DNA of 64,000 nucleotides, taken from positions 3,968,001 to 4,032,000 of the forward strand of contig NZ_CP028324.1 of the NCBI RefSeq assembly GCF_003028855.1, written 5' to 3'. This stretch comes from Pseudoduganella armeniaca (GTDB taxonomy: Bacteria; Pseudomonadota; Gammaproteobacteria; Burkholderiales; Burkholderiaceae_D). The position numbers and the translations under genes are program-made. The notes under the pieces were generated by a model. It was not told the origin of the DNA, did not search any database, and saw only the letters and a program-made list of their open reading frames with translations. Positions 1 through 7,556 of the stretch are shown piece by piece; positions within the stretch are counted from its first letter, which is position 1, and each line of letters starts with the position of its first letter.

Positions 1-252
1 GGTCACGAAGCCCGGGTGTGCAAGGGCGCGGACTCTTGCGGGCCGCTCGTTGTCGGCCATCCAGCCGCCGGCGACACACTCTTCCATGATGTCGGCCATT
101 TCCCCGCCGCCCACCCAGCGGGTGGCATCGGCCGCCAGGGTAAAAAGCAGGGCGCCCTTGGTGCCGAAATGGTCGCCCAGGGTGCGGAGCAAACCCGGCC
201 ATTTCTCTGCAATGACGGCTGCCTCATATATTTCACCGATCAGGCTGTCCAT
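1..252 (-). CDS. LuxR-type helix-turn-helix regulator, N-terminal part (cut by left edge)
   Basis: An open frame runs leftward off the window from ATG at 252 and gives 84 residues without a stop. It begins MDSLIGEIYEAA and contains the pattern GALLFT, a TRW segment, GGWMA and AHPGF. This resembles the N-terminal sensory part of a group of proteobacterial LuxR-type regulators; the DNA-binding domain would lie beyond the edge, so the class is inferred. It is transcribed away from the tyrosinase at 484, with 231 bases between the two starts. It could control the neighbouring cluster, but nothing in the sequence proves that. Confidence 0.6.
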   Translation of the reverse strand, partial: MDSLIGEIYEAAVIAEKWPGLLRTLGDHFGTKGALLFTLAADATRWVGGGEMADIMEECVAGGWMADNERPARVRALAHPGFVT

Positions 253-483
253 AATCGTCCCCGCCGCACAACGAATGACACAGTATTCCACGATTTCACC
301 CGTTCGGGTGTTGTTCGGATTATCTGCGGCGCGTCAGATGTCCCTTATCGGCCGCACGGTTCGTAACGTCGATTCCCGGCTCTGCGGCGGCCCCTTTCAA
401 CGCTCCAGGTGTGATGGGCGAATCAATTGCGCGGAATCACCGCCGGGATGGCTGGCGGACCGCGATCACAGGAGGATGTAATC

Positions 484-1935
484 ATGAGCTTGGCAAGACA
501 GGACGTCGCGACCTTGGGTAAAGGCTGGAATAAGGCGCTCGAGCATTATGCACTGGCAATGCGCGCTCTCGATGCCTTACCCATTACCGATTCGCGCAGC
601 TGGAAATTCCTGGCGGCGATCCACGGCTTCGACCGCGACCAGTGGGTCGCGACTGGCCTGCTGAGGCCGGATGAGCCAATCTCCCCCGAACTTGCCAGCG
701 ACAAGTACGGCAACCAGTGCATGCACGGCAGTTGGTATTTTCTGCCCTGGCACCGGGGCTACCTTTACGCCTTCGAGGCCATCGTCGCCGCACAGGTCAA
801 GCAGCTCACCGGCGAGGACTGGGCCCTGCCGTACTGGAACTACCTCGACGAGGGCAACCCGGAAGCGACATCGATACCGGAAGCCTTCCTCGCCCCGACG
901 ATGCCCGACGGTTCCGCCAACCCATTGCGCCGTTATCCCCGCCGGAGCGCCTTCTCGGTGCTGCAGCCCCGGCCCGACCGGCTCAGCACCGCCTCGATGA
1001 CGGAGAACGATTTCATCATCGGCAATGGGGCGATCGGTTTCGGCGGCGGCGTCAGCGGCGACTTCATCCAGTTCGACAACCGCATGGGGCAACTCGAAGC
1101 GAACCCGCACAATACGGTCCACGCCCAGGTCGGCGGGTACATGGGCGACCCGGTCACGGCGGGCCTCGATCCCCTGTTCTGGCTGCACCACTGCAATGTG
1201 GACAGGCTGTGGGAAGCCTGGATGAACACGCCGGGCAAGAAGATGGTGCGTGACCCACGCTGGGACAACGGCCCCGCGGACCGCACATTCATGCTGCCGA
1301 CCCCGGCCGGCGACCGCATGACATTCACCAGCAAGGACACCCTGCGGGGCGGGCGGCTGCACCGCTCGTACGACGATCTTGCGGCCGGCACGGGCGTCAC
1401 CCCGCTCCCGGGCGCGCTGATGAAGGTCGACATGGGACCTTCGGCCCAGCAGCGCGTCGAGCCGGTCGGCGCCAGCGCCCAGCCTGTGACGATCGCCGCT
1501 GCGGCCACGACCGTCCAGGTCGACCTCGACCAGCAGGCCATGACGAAAAGCTTCGCTTCCATGGGGGCCACGGTGCCCGGCAGTGCCGTGGCCCGCCTCT
1601 ACCTGTCGATCGAGTCCGTGCGCGGCAGTGCGCCCTGCCCGGTGGTCGAGGTGTACGTCAACGTGCCCGATGGCGGGACGCCGCAGCACGCCGAACGGCT
1701 GGCGGGCAGCCTCGTCCTGTTCGGGCTGAACGTGGCCTCGCAGCCGGCGCATGGCGGCAATGGCCTCAGCTATGTACTCGACATTACCGACCTGGCGCAA
1801 CGTCTGACCGATGCCGGCGAGTTCGATCCGCAGCGCCTGCGTGTCACGCTGGTGCCGGAAGAGCAGGTCTCCGCCGCCACGCCGCTCACCATCGACCGGA
1901 TCGCCGTTCTGCAGCGCAGCGGCACGGTGAGCTGA
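484..1935 (+). CDS. tyrosinase / polyphenol oxidase with C-terminal KFDV-like domain
   Basis: This is a type-3 dinuclear copper oxidase that would hydroxylate or oxidise phenols to o-quinones. Copper A ligands are visible at H47, H81 and H90 (MHGSWYFLPWH, 80-90). Copper B ligands are H209 and H213 (NPHNTVH) and the HH pair at 235-236 in DPLFWLHH. The last ~110 residues form a separate beta-rich domain like the C-terminal domain of plant polyphenol oxidases, which shields the active site until removed. The start at 484 is chosen because AGGAGG lies just upstream; an in-frame ATG at 427 lacks such a site. The product is 483 residues with no clear signal peptide. A PpoB2-like copper chaperone starts 5 bases downstream. 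Confidence 0.9.
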   Translation: MSLARQDVATLGKGWNKALEHYALAMRALDALPITDSRSWKFLAAIHGFDRDQWVATGLLRPDEPISPELASDKYGNQCMHGSWYFLPWHRGYLYAFEAIVAAQVKQLTGEDWALPYWNYLDEGNPEATSIPEAFLAPTMPDGSANPLRRYPRRSAFSVLQPRPDRLSTASMTENDFIIGNGAIGFGGGVSGDFIQFDNRMGQLEANPHNTVHAQVGGYMGDPVTAGLDPLFWLHHCNVDRLWEAWMNTPGKKMVRDPRWDNGPADRTFMLPTPAGDRMTFTSKDTLRGGRLHRSYDDLAAGTGVTPLPGALMKVDMGPSAQQRVEPVGASAQPVTIAAAATTVQVDLDQQAMTKSFASMGATVPGSAVARLYLSIESVRGSAPCPVVEVYVNVPDGGTPQHAERLAGSLVLFGLNVASQPAHGGNGLSYVLDITDLAQRLTDAGEFDPQRLRVTLVPEEQVSAATPLTIDRIAVLQRSGTVS

Positions 1936-1940
1936 CCGCC

Positions 1941-2735
1941 ATGGCGCTCTCGAACGTCCTGCGGCGGTTGCGGCGTGGCCCTTGGCCGCTGCTGTTCGCG
2001 CTCGCGGCTGTCGGCATGTTCGCAACCGCCAGCAGCGCGAGCGGCCCGGATGGGCTCGGGGACATCTGCGCCACGGCGGGCTTCGCGCCCGCCCTGTCGA
2101 GCTGGTCGTCCGCCTTCGCCGCCGCGCTCGCGCGGCCGGGCTCCTGGGCCGCGATGCTGCTGGCGATGATGCCGCCGCTGCTGGCACCAGCGCTGGCGCA
2201 CGTGTGGTATTCGAGCCGGCCGCGGCGCCGCATGCGCGCCGTGCTCTGGTTCGTGGCGGGCTATGGCGCCGTCTGGATGGCAGCGGGCCCATGCTTCACG
2301 GCCGTTGCCGCGGTACTGTTGCGCGCGGTGCCCGCCGCCGCCTTTCCCGCGGTTCTGGCAGGCGCACTGGCATGGAGCGCATCGCCCTGGCAGCGCAGGG
2401 TGCTGGCGCGTGGACACCGCTTGCAACCAATCGGCCTGTTTGGCATCGATGCCGATCGCGACTGCGCGCTGTTCGGCGCGGGACACGCGCCCTGGTGCGT
2501 TGCCGCGTGCGGGCCGTGGATGATGGTGCCACTCGTGAGCGGCACCTGGCATTTCCCGGTCATGGCCGGCACGGCGCTCCTGCTGTGGGCGGAGCGCCTC
2601 GCGCCACACGGACAAGCCACCGGCGGCTGGCGGCTGCCGCTGCCCATCCGGTGCTGCCTTGCGCCGTTCATTCACCATCGACGGAAGACATCATGGGCAG
2701 GAAAGTGTGCCTTGCCATCGGCGTCAGTACGGTAA
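1941..2735 (+). CDS. PpoB2-like integral membrane copper chaperone (DUF2182)
   Basis: The 264-residue protein has about five to six hydrophobic segments (roughly 15-33, 68-88, 101-121, 122-145, 184-200 and 204-220). It carries the family signature AMMPPLLAP at 75-83 and a Met/Trp-rich stretch near 193-204. In Marinomonas mediterranea the membrane protein PpoB2 of this family is needed for activity of its partner tyrosinase, probably by delivering copper. Its position directly behind the tyrosinase here fits the same job. The C-terminus overlaps the next gene by 43 bases, which is long; the basic tail after residue ~235 could be an artefact of a base error, but no better frame was found. Confidence 0.8.
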   Translation: MALSNVLRRLRRGPWPLLFALAAVGMFATASSASGPDGLGDICATAGFAPALSSWSSAFAAALARPGSWAAMLLAMMPPLLAPALAHVWYSSRPRRRMRAVLWFVAGYGAVWMAAGPCFTAVAAVLLRAVPAAAFPAVLAGALAWSASPWQRRVLARGHRLQPIGLFGIDADRDCALFGAGHAPWCVAACGPWMMVPLVSGTWHFPVMAGTALLLWAERLAPHGQATGGWRLPLPIRCCLAPFIHHRRKTSWAGKCALPSASVR

Positions 2736-4531
2736 GCCAGCCAGCGCCGGAGCAGATGTTGTTCCCGTATCTGGATGGGGCGGTGCTGGCGGCACGCGCG
2801 ATCGGCACCTGGGCGCGCGCCGCCGGCTTTGCGCCGGACGACGTCCATGTGATCGATGACGCGTATGTCGATGGCCGCGAGAATCCGGTGACCTGCGCAC
2901 GGGTACAGGGCGCGGCTGACGCATTGTTCGCTGCCGGTGGACCGGCGGTCGAACACGTGCTGCTGGCGTTCTGCGGCCATGGCCTGACGGACGAAAACCT
3001 CGCCTCGATCTGCTGGCTGTTCAGTGATTCGGTCGCCGCAAAGTACCGCGTCGTCGCCGAGCGCTTCTGCGGCGAACTGCTGTTGCGCGGGGTTGCCCGC
3101 ATCACGTTGATCAGCGACGCTTGCCGGGACTTCCCGCCCCGGCTGGACGTGCTGCGGCTCGACCCGATCCGCGGCGTGGTACTGAACGGCACACCGGCGG
3201 ACAGCCCCCTCATGGACCGGCTGGCCGCCTGCCAGGATGGCGCAAAGGGGTACATGGTGTTTGCCGACCAGGTGCCGGGGAAATGCATTTTTTCCGGCGT
3301 CGTGACCGACGCGCTGTGGGGGCTGGAAGCGACGGCGATCGCCGATGGCGTGATCACCACGGCCAGCCTGGGCGCCTGTGTGCTGCGGCGTACCACCGAA
3401 CGGGCGCGCGAGTATGGCCTGAAGCTCTTCCCCGATTGCAGCGTGGCGCCGGTGCCGGCAATCTTGCACCGCGTGGCGCAGCCGCCGGCCGTCCCCGACG
3501 ACCTGCAGCCCTGGCCGCCAGCCGGTGCCGGCACCGCCGCGGCCGGGGCGGCGCCAGCGCCGCACGGCGAAGCCGCCGCACCGCCACCGCCGGCAACGGT
3601 CGACATCGCCAAGATGCTGCGAACACTCGTGCGCGATGCGGACGACGTAACCGCCGCGCCCACCATGAAATTCGCAAGCGGCCTGCCGCGGCGGATGACG
3701 CGCCGGTTCCGGGCCCTTGCCATGACCGTTCCCGAGGCGCGGGCCAACCTGGTTGTCCGCGCCGCCCGCCGTGTACTGAGCAGTGCCGCAGCGGTGCTGA
3801 CACGGGTGAGCGGGACCGGGTGGCGTGTCGACGCACCCGGTCCGCAGCATGCCGTCCTGGTGGAATTCAACGATGGCACCGTTGCCCCCGCCGTGGTCGG
3901 CCGCGACCTCCTGGTCTCGCTCCTGCACCGCTCCGGCGGCACCGTTCATCTGGCTTACGCCACGCGGTCGGCGTCCTGGGACAGGCGCCGCGCGACGGAT
4001 CTGATCGGCCGCTTCGCCAGCGGCAGCCTGGGCCGGGATGCGCTGCCCCACCTGGTTGCGCATTTGTCGCACAGCGGCAAGCCCGATCCCGTCGTGACGG
4101 TGCTGACCGCGTACCTGTTGCGGGCCGATGCCGATATTGCCGGCATCCGCCGCCTGGCCGCGCGCCATGCGCAAGCGCATGGCTGGATCCCTTTCGACGT
4201 GGCGCTGCTCGGCGCGATGCCGGTAGAGCGCTCCGAGGCACACGGCATGGTGGCGCATGTGCCGACCGTGGCTGCGGCCTCCCGGCCGGCGCCCGATGGC
4301 TGGCCGGCGGCGTGGTGCGCGGCGACACCCGCCGTGCACGCGCCGGTCGGCGGCCTTTGTCCATGGCTGGGCCGTGGCTGGGACTACGTTTGCGACCCCC
4401 GGCCCGAATCGCGTGTCCTTGTCGACGGCCTTGAGGTGTACGCCAGCGAAATTGAAAGAACGGGTTTCACCGTGTTCCGCCGGGGGCTCGGCAAGGCCCT
4501 GGCGCGGACCTGGCGCCTGGATGGTAAATGA
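2693..4531 (+). CDS. caspase-like (clan CD, C14-type) cysteine peptidase with C-terminal extension
   Basis: The 612-residue protein starts with an alpha/beta domain of about 230 residues. It has the two marks of bacterial caspase-like peptidases: H96 in FCGHG after a hydrophobic strand (VLLAF), and C144 in SDACRD after a second strand (ITLI). A Pro/Ala-rich linker spans about 262-301. The remaining ~310 residues are not a domain I recognise; they include a helical segment around SGKPDPVVTVLTAYLLRA. No signal peptide is seen, so it is probably cytoplasmic. Family members cleave after basic or acidic residues and act in stress or cell-death pathways. The ATG at 2693 is used because the protein conserved from there begins with a strand; upstream in-frame sequence is non-coding in character. 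Confidence 0.75.
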   Translation: MGRKVCLAIGVSTVSQPAPEQMLFPYLDGAVLAARAIGTWARAAGFAPDDVHVIDDAYVDGRENPVTCARVQGAADALFAAGGPAVEHVLLAFCGHGLTDENLASICWLFSDSVAAKYRVVAERFCGELLLRGVARITLISDACRDFPPRLDVLRLDPIRGVVLNGTPADSPLMDRLAACQDGAKGYMVFADQVPGKCIFSGVVTDALWGLEATAIADGVITTASLGACVLRRTTERAREYGLKLFPDCSVAPVPAILHRVAQPPAVPDDLQPWPPAGAGTAAAGAAPAPHGEAAAPPPPATVDIAKMLRTLVRDADDVTAAPTMKFASGLPRRMTRRFRALAMTVPEARANLVVRAARRVLSSAAAVLTRVSGTGWRVDAPGPQHAVLVEFNDGTVAPAVVGRDLLVSLLHRSGGTVHLAYATRSASWDRRRATDLIGRFASGSLGRDALPHLVAHLSHSGKPDPVVTVLTAYLLRADADIAGIRRLAARHAQAHGWIPFDVALLGAMPVERSEAHGMVAHVPTVAAASRPAPDGWPAAWCAATPAVHAPVGGLCPWLGRGWDYVCDPRPESRVLVDGLEVYASEIERTGFTVFRRGLGKALARTWRLDGK

Positions 4532-4635
4532 CGCGCCGGCACGGCCGTCGTACTCGCTGCCGGCCATTGCGTACCAATCCAGGTCAACTTTTTTGGAAGC
4601 CCGGCGCCGCCGGGACAAGACAGGAGGAAGAGACT

Positions 4636-5513
4636 ATGAAAATCTATGCGCTTGATGGTTCGACCCAGTGCGGCTTCACGTCGCCCACCCACCCCAGCAG
4701 ATGGCGGCGTTGCTCACCGACGCCGGCATTGCAGTGGGCGATGCCGAAAGCGTGCGCACGCCGCTCATCTTTCCTGCCATCTGCGGTGCGCCAACGGGCC
4801 AGGCCAACCGGTTCACCATCCGTGACGAAGACCTGGACCGCGCCCTGGCACTCCCGGCAGGATTCGAACCCTGGCTGTTCGACGCCGAACGTATCGACAT
4901 GTACCAGCCCGACGGCAGTATCCAGTGCCATCCGGAGGCAGAGCCGTTATCGCCGCAGCAGGCGGCGGCGCGGCTGCGCGAGGCCGGCGTCACCGTCATG
5001 GCGGAACGCCGCGATCATCTCGGACAGATTCCGGCCGTGTGCGGCTTTCCGACCGGCTCCATCAACGTCGTGACGATCGGGGCCGGCGACTACACGGCGG
5101 CCAGGGCGGCCGGCTGGTCGCTGCTGTCCGTGCACGTGGCATCGCAGGGCAATCCAGTCATTGCCCGTGCGTTCGGAACGCTGCTGGACTTTCAGGGGGT
5201 TCGGCTCGGCAAGATCGCCATGCCCGGGCCGGACGGTCCCGGCGACCCGGAAGGACCGCGTCCATGGCCCATGCCGCCCCGGCTGCCGGACTTCGAGCCG
5301 GTGCCCAGCCGGCCCCCGCTGGAATGGCCCGGCTCCCGCCTGCCAGGTTGGCCGCCCGCGAGCGGCCACGCGCATCGGCTGCTGTCCGAACTCCCGGGGC
5401 ACGTCTGCCGGGTGATCCGTCCCGGCGACCAGGTCACGCTGGACCTGCGGTGGGACCGGTTCAATATCCAGTTCGACGAGCACGGCGTCATCGAATCGGT
5501 GGGGTTCTATTGA
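4636..5513 (+). CDS. duplicated-domain protein with C-terminal I78-type peptidase inhibitor domain (apparent frameshift)
   Basis: Translation starts at ATG 4636 behind AGGAGGAAG. After about 20 codons the frame must shift; one base appears to be missing from the CCCC at 4692-4695, since adding one C joins THP to QQMAALL. The repaired protein is 292 residues. It has two ~75-residue repeats, each with DGS-QC near the start, a PQQ-AA-L--AG helix and a CG-PTG--N--TI end (PAICGAPTG and PAVCGFPTG). A Pro-rich linker follows. The last ~37 residues (CRVIRPGDQVTLDL, then DRFNIQFDEHGVIESV) match the core of I78-family peptidase inhibitors. I do not recognise the repeat domain. The neighbour upstream is a caspase-like peptidase, so an inhibitor role is plausible but inferred. 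Confidence 0.6.
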
Positions 5514-5712
5514 TGTAGCGCTCGGGCGTACGTCACGGGGCGGGAGTCGTCGCGGCCGCACAGGCGACCCGGCATCGTCGGCGCATGCGCGCCGGCCGGC
5601 AGACGTTCGACGGCTCCCACCCATGCATGCCATGTCGGGGATCGCTGGAATCGCGTTCCCAGCCAGGCGTCCGGGACGACAGTTTCCATCCGCTTTACCA
5701 GTGAGGTCGATC

Positions 5713-6012
5713 ATGCCATGTCAAATTGCTGAAGAAGAACGTAGGGAGTATCTCGAGGGTGTCGTCATCGAAGCGTTGAGCCGGATCCATCCTATCCATC
5801 CGCATCCGATCACGACGCTTACCCTCCTTGGAGCGGGAGGGCTGAATCATCTGCATGTAAAGCGCAACAGCTATCGGGCCGCGATCGCACTGGTCCTGAT
5901 GGAGCGGGGAGACGACTGCCTTATGGGGTCTTTGCAAGACGAAGACTTCACCAACGAAGAACTCGTCATTGTCGCGGACGTGGTCGATCTGCTGGAAAAG
6001 GACATCGTATGA
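5713..6012 (+). CDS. small acidic protein of unknown function
   Basis: The 99-residue protein begins MPCQIAEEERREYLEG, and a GAGG site lies 6-8 bases ahead of ATG 5713. It is mostly helical and acidic, with a His-rich stretch HPIHPHP at about 26-32 and a C-terminal helix rich in Asp, Glu and Val. There is no signal peptide or membrane segment. Its stop overlaps the start of the secreted protein at 6009 by four bases (ATGA), which suggests coupled translation. I do not recognise the family; it could be an adaptor of the surrounding cluster. Confidence 0.65.
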   Translation: MPCQIAEEERREYLEGVVIEALSRIHPIHPHPITTLTLLGAGGLNHLHVKRNSYRAAIALVLMERGDDCLMGSLQDEDFTNEELVIVADVVDLLEKDIV

Positions 6013-7436
6013 AGATCAAGCCAATAGCCCTGCTGGCCATGATCGGCGCAGCAGGAACGGTGGCGCGGGCGCAGCAGCTGGAAGTGCCTCACCCGTCGGC
6101 CAGGTACGAGGACGGCATGTTTTCGCTGCCCGAGCTGAACACCACCGGCGACAACTATCTCCTCGTTATTACATCGGCGACACTCCAGAAGCCGATGAAA
6201 ATCGTCCTGCCGCCCGGGGCTACGGGGCTGCGCGTGTCGCCCGGGTTGCTGCCGAAAGACCAATGGACCTGGAGCTTCCGGCTGAATACGGAGAATCTGC
6301 CAAACATGGCCGTTCGGCTGCCCCAGACCAAGACCATTCATCGGATGGATCTCGACGATTCAGGGTACCTGGTGAGCTGGGAATCTGTCGAGGGGGCGGA
6401 CAAGTACCTCGTCGCAGAAAAGGCTACCCAGCGCGATGACAAAGACGGCCCTGCCAGCAAGGTGCGATTTGCAACGCTCGAGTCGCCGAAGAGCGAGCCC
6501 TTCCAGCGCATCCCGCTCAAGCCCGGGATGGACGTGGATCTCCATGTCACGGCAATCGACAAGGACGGCATCGCCCTGGCCCGCAGCGACGTTCGACACC
6601 TCGGCGTGGAACCCAGCTTTGCGCAGGCGGCAAGCAACGCCGGTTTTCGACTGCAGCGTTCGGACACCCTTTCGAGGCGAGAAGCAACGCTGCCCGCATT
6701 CTTCGGCTACCTCTCCGAGCAGAGCGGGGACAAACCACGCGACGCCGCCTACCAAGCGCAATTTGCACTGCTGTGGGATTCTCGCCGGGAATACCGCTTC
6801 GGCATACCGACCGCTTCCCTGGAAACGAGGATCACCTCCTCCGGTGAACGCAAGTCCAGCGACGCCTCGATACTGCGAGCGGGCCTCTACAAATGGTTCG
6901 AGAGCAAGACCCTGGGCTATGGCACGGAAGCGACGTTGCAGGCCAAGGTCGAACATGCGCGCAAGGACGATATCAATGGACGCGCGCTGGAAATCTCCTT
7001 GGTTCCGATCTATGGTCCGTTGGGTGTCTACCACGACCTATGGAAAAGCTCACCGGGCATCGATGGCAATTCGCGTACCTATCTGGCCATTGCGCCGTTG
7101 CTGGCGCTTGGCGCGGACGTCGGGCGGCAGCACTCAACGGTTGATGGCGAGCGCAAGCACGACACAATCAAGCGCTTCAGCGTTACGCTGCGTGCGGACG
7201 CCGAATCACAGGCGTTGGCGCGCTTCGTCGGCGCGAAGAAGCTGCTCATCAGTGCTGAACGCACCGTATGGCGACTGCCCCTCAATGAAAACAAGACATT
7301 CAAGGTAACGCGACTGGTCGCCAGTCTCAATTTCACGGACGAAGTAAGCCTTGATTACTCCTACCTGATCGGGCACGACGCGCCGACGTTCAACTACGCG
7401 AAGACAAGCAGTTTCGGCCTGGGGCTGAAGTTCTGA
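6009..7436 (+). CDS. secreted beta-barrel-like outer-membrane protein with fibronectin-like N-terminal part
   Basis: The 475-residue product begins with a signal peptide (about 1-22, ending VARA). Residues ~120-190 resemble a fibronectin-type fold (SWESVEGADKYLV). From about 235 onward there are alternating beta strands, and the chain ends GLGLKF with a terminal phenylalanine, the usual end of an outer-membrane barrel. I do not recognise a named family. The start overlaps the preceding stop by four bases. A strong hairpin follows 50 bases downstream, although its T-run favours the opposite strand. It may be the surface component of the tyrosinase/caspase cluster, but membership in that operon is inferred from orientation alone. 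Confidence 0.6.
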   Translation: MKIKPIALLAMIGAAGTVARAQQLEVPHPSARYEDGMFSLPELNTTGDNYLLVITSATLQKPMKIVLPPGATGLRVSPGLLPKDQWTWSFRLNTENLPNMAVRLPQTKTIHRMDLDDSGYLVSWESVEGADKYLVAEKATQRDDKDGPASKVRFATLESPKSEPFQRIPLKPGMDVDLHVTAIDKDGIALARSDVRHLGVEPSFAQAASNAGFRLQRSDTLSRREATLPAFFGYLSEQSGDKPRDAAYQAQFALLWDSRREYRFGIPTASLETRITSSGERKSSDASILRAGLYKWFESKTLGYGTEATLQAKVEHARKDDINGRALEISLVPIYGPLGVYHDLWKSSPGIDGNSRTYLAIAPLLALGADVGRQHSTVDGERKHDTIKRFSVTLRADAESQALARFVGAKKLLISAERTVWRLPLNENKTFKVTRLVASLNFTDEVSLDYSYLIGHDAPTFNYAKTSSFGLGLKF

Positions 7437-7480
7437 CCGGCGGCCGCGCCGCTCGCAGCGGCCAGACAGTGATGGCTGAT

Positions 7481-7510
7481 AAAAAAAAAAGCCCGTGAAA
7501 TCACGGGCTT
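7481..7510 (-). terminator. Rho-independent terminator of guaA
   Basis: A 10-bp stem (7489-7498 with 7501-7510, AAGCCCGTGA and its complement) closes a 2-base loop. Read leftward it is followed by ten T residues (A-run 7481-7490). It lies between the convergent genes ending at 7436 and 7557. Confidence 0.9.
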
Positions 7511-7556
7511 CTTCTCTTGTATGGCCTAGCGCCGCGAGCAGTCCGCGGGCATCAGA

